Assembly (NCBI RefSeq): GCF_018413645.1
Contig: NZ_JAHCDA010000001.1
Location: forward strand, 310,001 to 374,000
Direction of reading: 5' to 3'
Source of the DNA: Roseococcus pinisoli
GTDB taxonomy: Bacteria; Pseudomonadota; Alphaproteobacteria; Acetobacterales; Acetobacteraceae
Length of the DNA stretch: 64,000 nt
Below, piece after piece: positions 63,698 to 64,000 of this stretch (position 1 is the first letter of the stretch; each line of letters begins with the position of its first letter). Position numbers and translations under genes: made by a program. The notes under the pieces were generated by a model that ran no database searches, was not told where the DNA came from, and worked only from the letters and a program-made list of their open reading frames with translations.

Positions 63698-64000
63698 CTA
63701 GTCGTTGCTGCTACGGATAGCGTCGACCACGGCCGCCGTCACCTCCGCCGTATTGGCCTTTCCGCCGAGGTCGGGCGTCGTCACGCCCTTGGCCGTCGCC
63801 GCCTCGATGCCGCGCATGAGGCGCTCGGCCGCCGGCTTCTCGCCGAGGTGCTCCAGCATCATGCAGGCGGTCCAGAAGGTGGCGACCGGGTTGGCGATGC
63901 CCTTGCCCGTGATGTCGAAGGCCGAGCCGTGGATAGGCTCGAACATGGAGGGCGCCTGGCGCGACGGATCGAGATTCGCCGTCGGCGCCACGCCGAGCGA
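63698..64000 (-). CDS. Tartrate/isopropylmalate-type dehydrogenase, C-terminal part, cut by window edge
   Basis: The visible 100 residues include LGVAPTANLDPSRQAPSMFE, PIHGSAFDITGKGIANPVAT and MMLEHLGEKPAAERLMRGIE, the C-terminal half of the beta-decarboxylating dehydrogenase family (isopropylmalate, tartrate or isocitrate type). SMFEPIHGSA-DI is shared by leuB and tartrate dehydrogenases; the N-P-V-A-T-F-W-T context and adjacent Bug receptor favour the tartrate/malate branch. The catalytic residues lie outside the window. Confidence 0.82.
   Translation of the reverse strand, partial: SLGVAPTANLDPSRQAPSMFEPIHGSAFDITGKGIANPVATFWTACMMLEHLGEKPAAERLMRGIEAATAKGVTTPDLGGKANTAEVTAAVVDAIRSSND

Noticed and set aside
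60906-63701. 931-codon plus-strand frame spanning ilvE, the Bug gene and DUF1244
   Set aside because: Crosses three real genes on the other strand and reads as low-complexity sequence.

Overview
The window is ordinary, gene-dense chromosome from a high-GC alphaproteobacterium, most likely an Acetobacteraceae member close to Roseomonas. This rests on strong G/C third-codon bias, families typical of Alphaproteobacteria (DUF1013/TrcR, DUF1192, DUF1244, DUF2312/GapR, COQ9, split pntAA-pntAB-pntB), two Bug-type tripartite tricarboxylate receptors, and a ROSE-type RNA thermometer before an hsp20 gene. The taxon is an inference from families, not from a marker alignment. No prophage, insertion sequence, CRISPR array or plasmid function was found.

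Layout. 1-6.6 kb: start of a P1-family peptidase, prmA-uvrD, a BASS-like membrane protein, a lipoprotein and two YjbE-type terC genes, each with a short structured leader. 6.7-15.7 kb: purine genes (purB, purC, purS, purQ, purL) mixed with a DUF188 protein, low-complexity envelope proteins, an NRDE protein, two tiny membrane proteins between purS and purQ, then bolA-like and grxD. 16-19.6 kb: rpsD, a MaoC dehydratase, a Bug receptor and a divergent LysR regulator. 19.6-28 kb (minus): trmJ, cysS, gltX, an orphan, nadE, nicotinate phosphoribosyltransferase and class II DAHP synthase, with several 4-nt overlaps. 28-33.4 kb: glutathione reductase, a VOC protein, succinate-semialdehyde dehydrogenase, then an SBF-like transporter divergent from a LysR gene. 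33.4-36.8 kb: glmU and glmS, separated by a small frame made of 69-nt tandem repeats.

36.9-45.4 kb: phosphoglycolate phosphatase, DUF3108, tRNA-Val(CAC), orphans, rpmE, hsp20, DUF1192, trcR, two divergent DUF465 genes, purE-purK and an OmpA-family protein. 45.9-54.7 kb: a secreted orphan, coq9-def, rpsU, the pnt transhydrogenase operon, an ABC1/UbiB-family kinase and oligoendopeptidase F. 54.7-64 kb: acyl-CoA ligase, two small envelope proteins (one Spy/CpxP-like), a nitronate monooxygenase-type flavoprotein, an enolase-superfamily enzyme, a YgdQ-type terC, gapR, DUF1244, ilvE, a second Bug receptor and the C-terminus of a tartrate/isopropylmalate-type dehydrogenase.

Functional themes are de novo purine synthesis (seven genes in two clusters), NAD(P) metabolism (nadE, nicotinate phosphoribosyltransferase, pnt), cell-wall precursor synthesis (glmU, glmS), translation, and organic-acid uptake and oxidation. 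No complete novel system is visible. The items most worth a second look are RNA- or repeat-level: the hairpin leaders of the two neighbouring terC genes and the tandem-repeat frame coupled to glmU and glmS.
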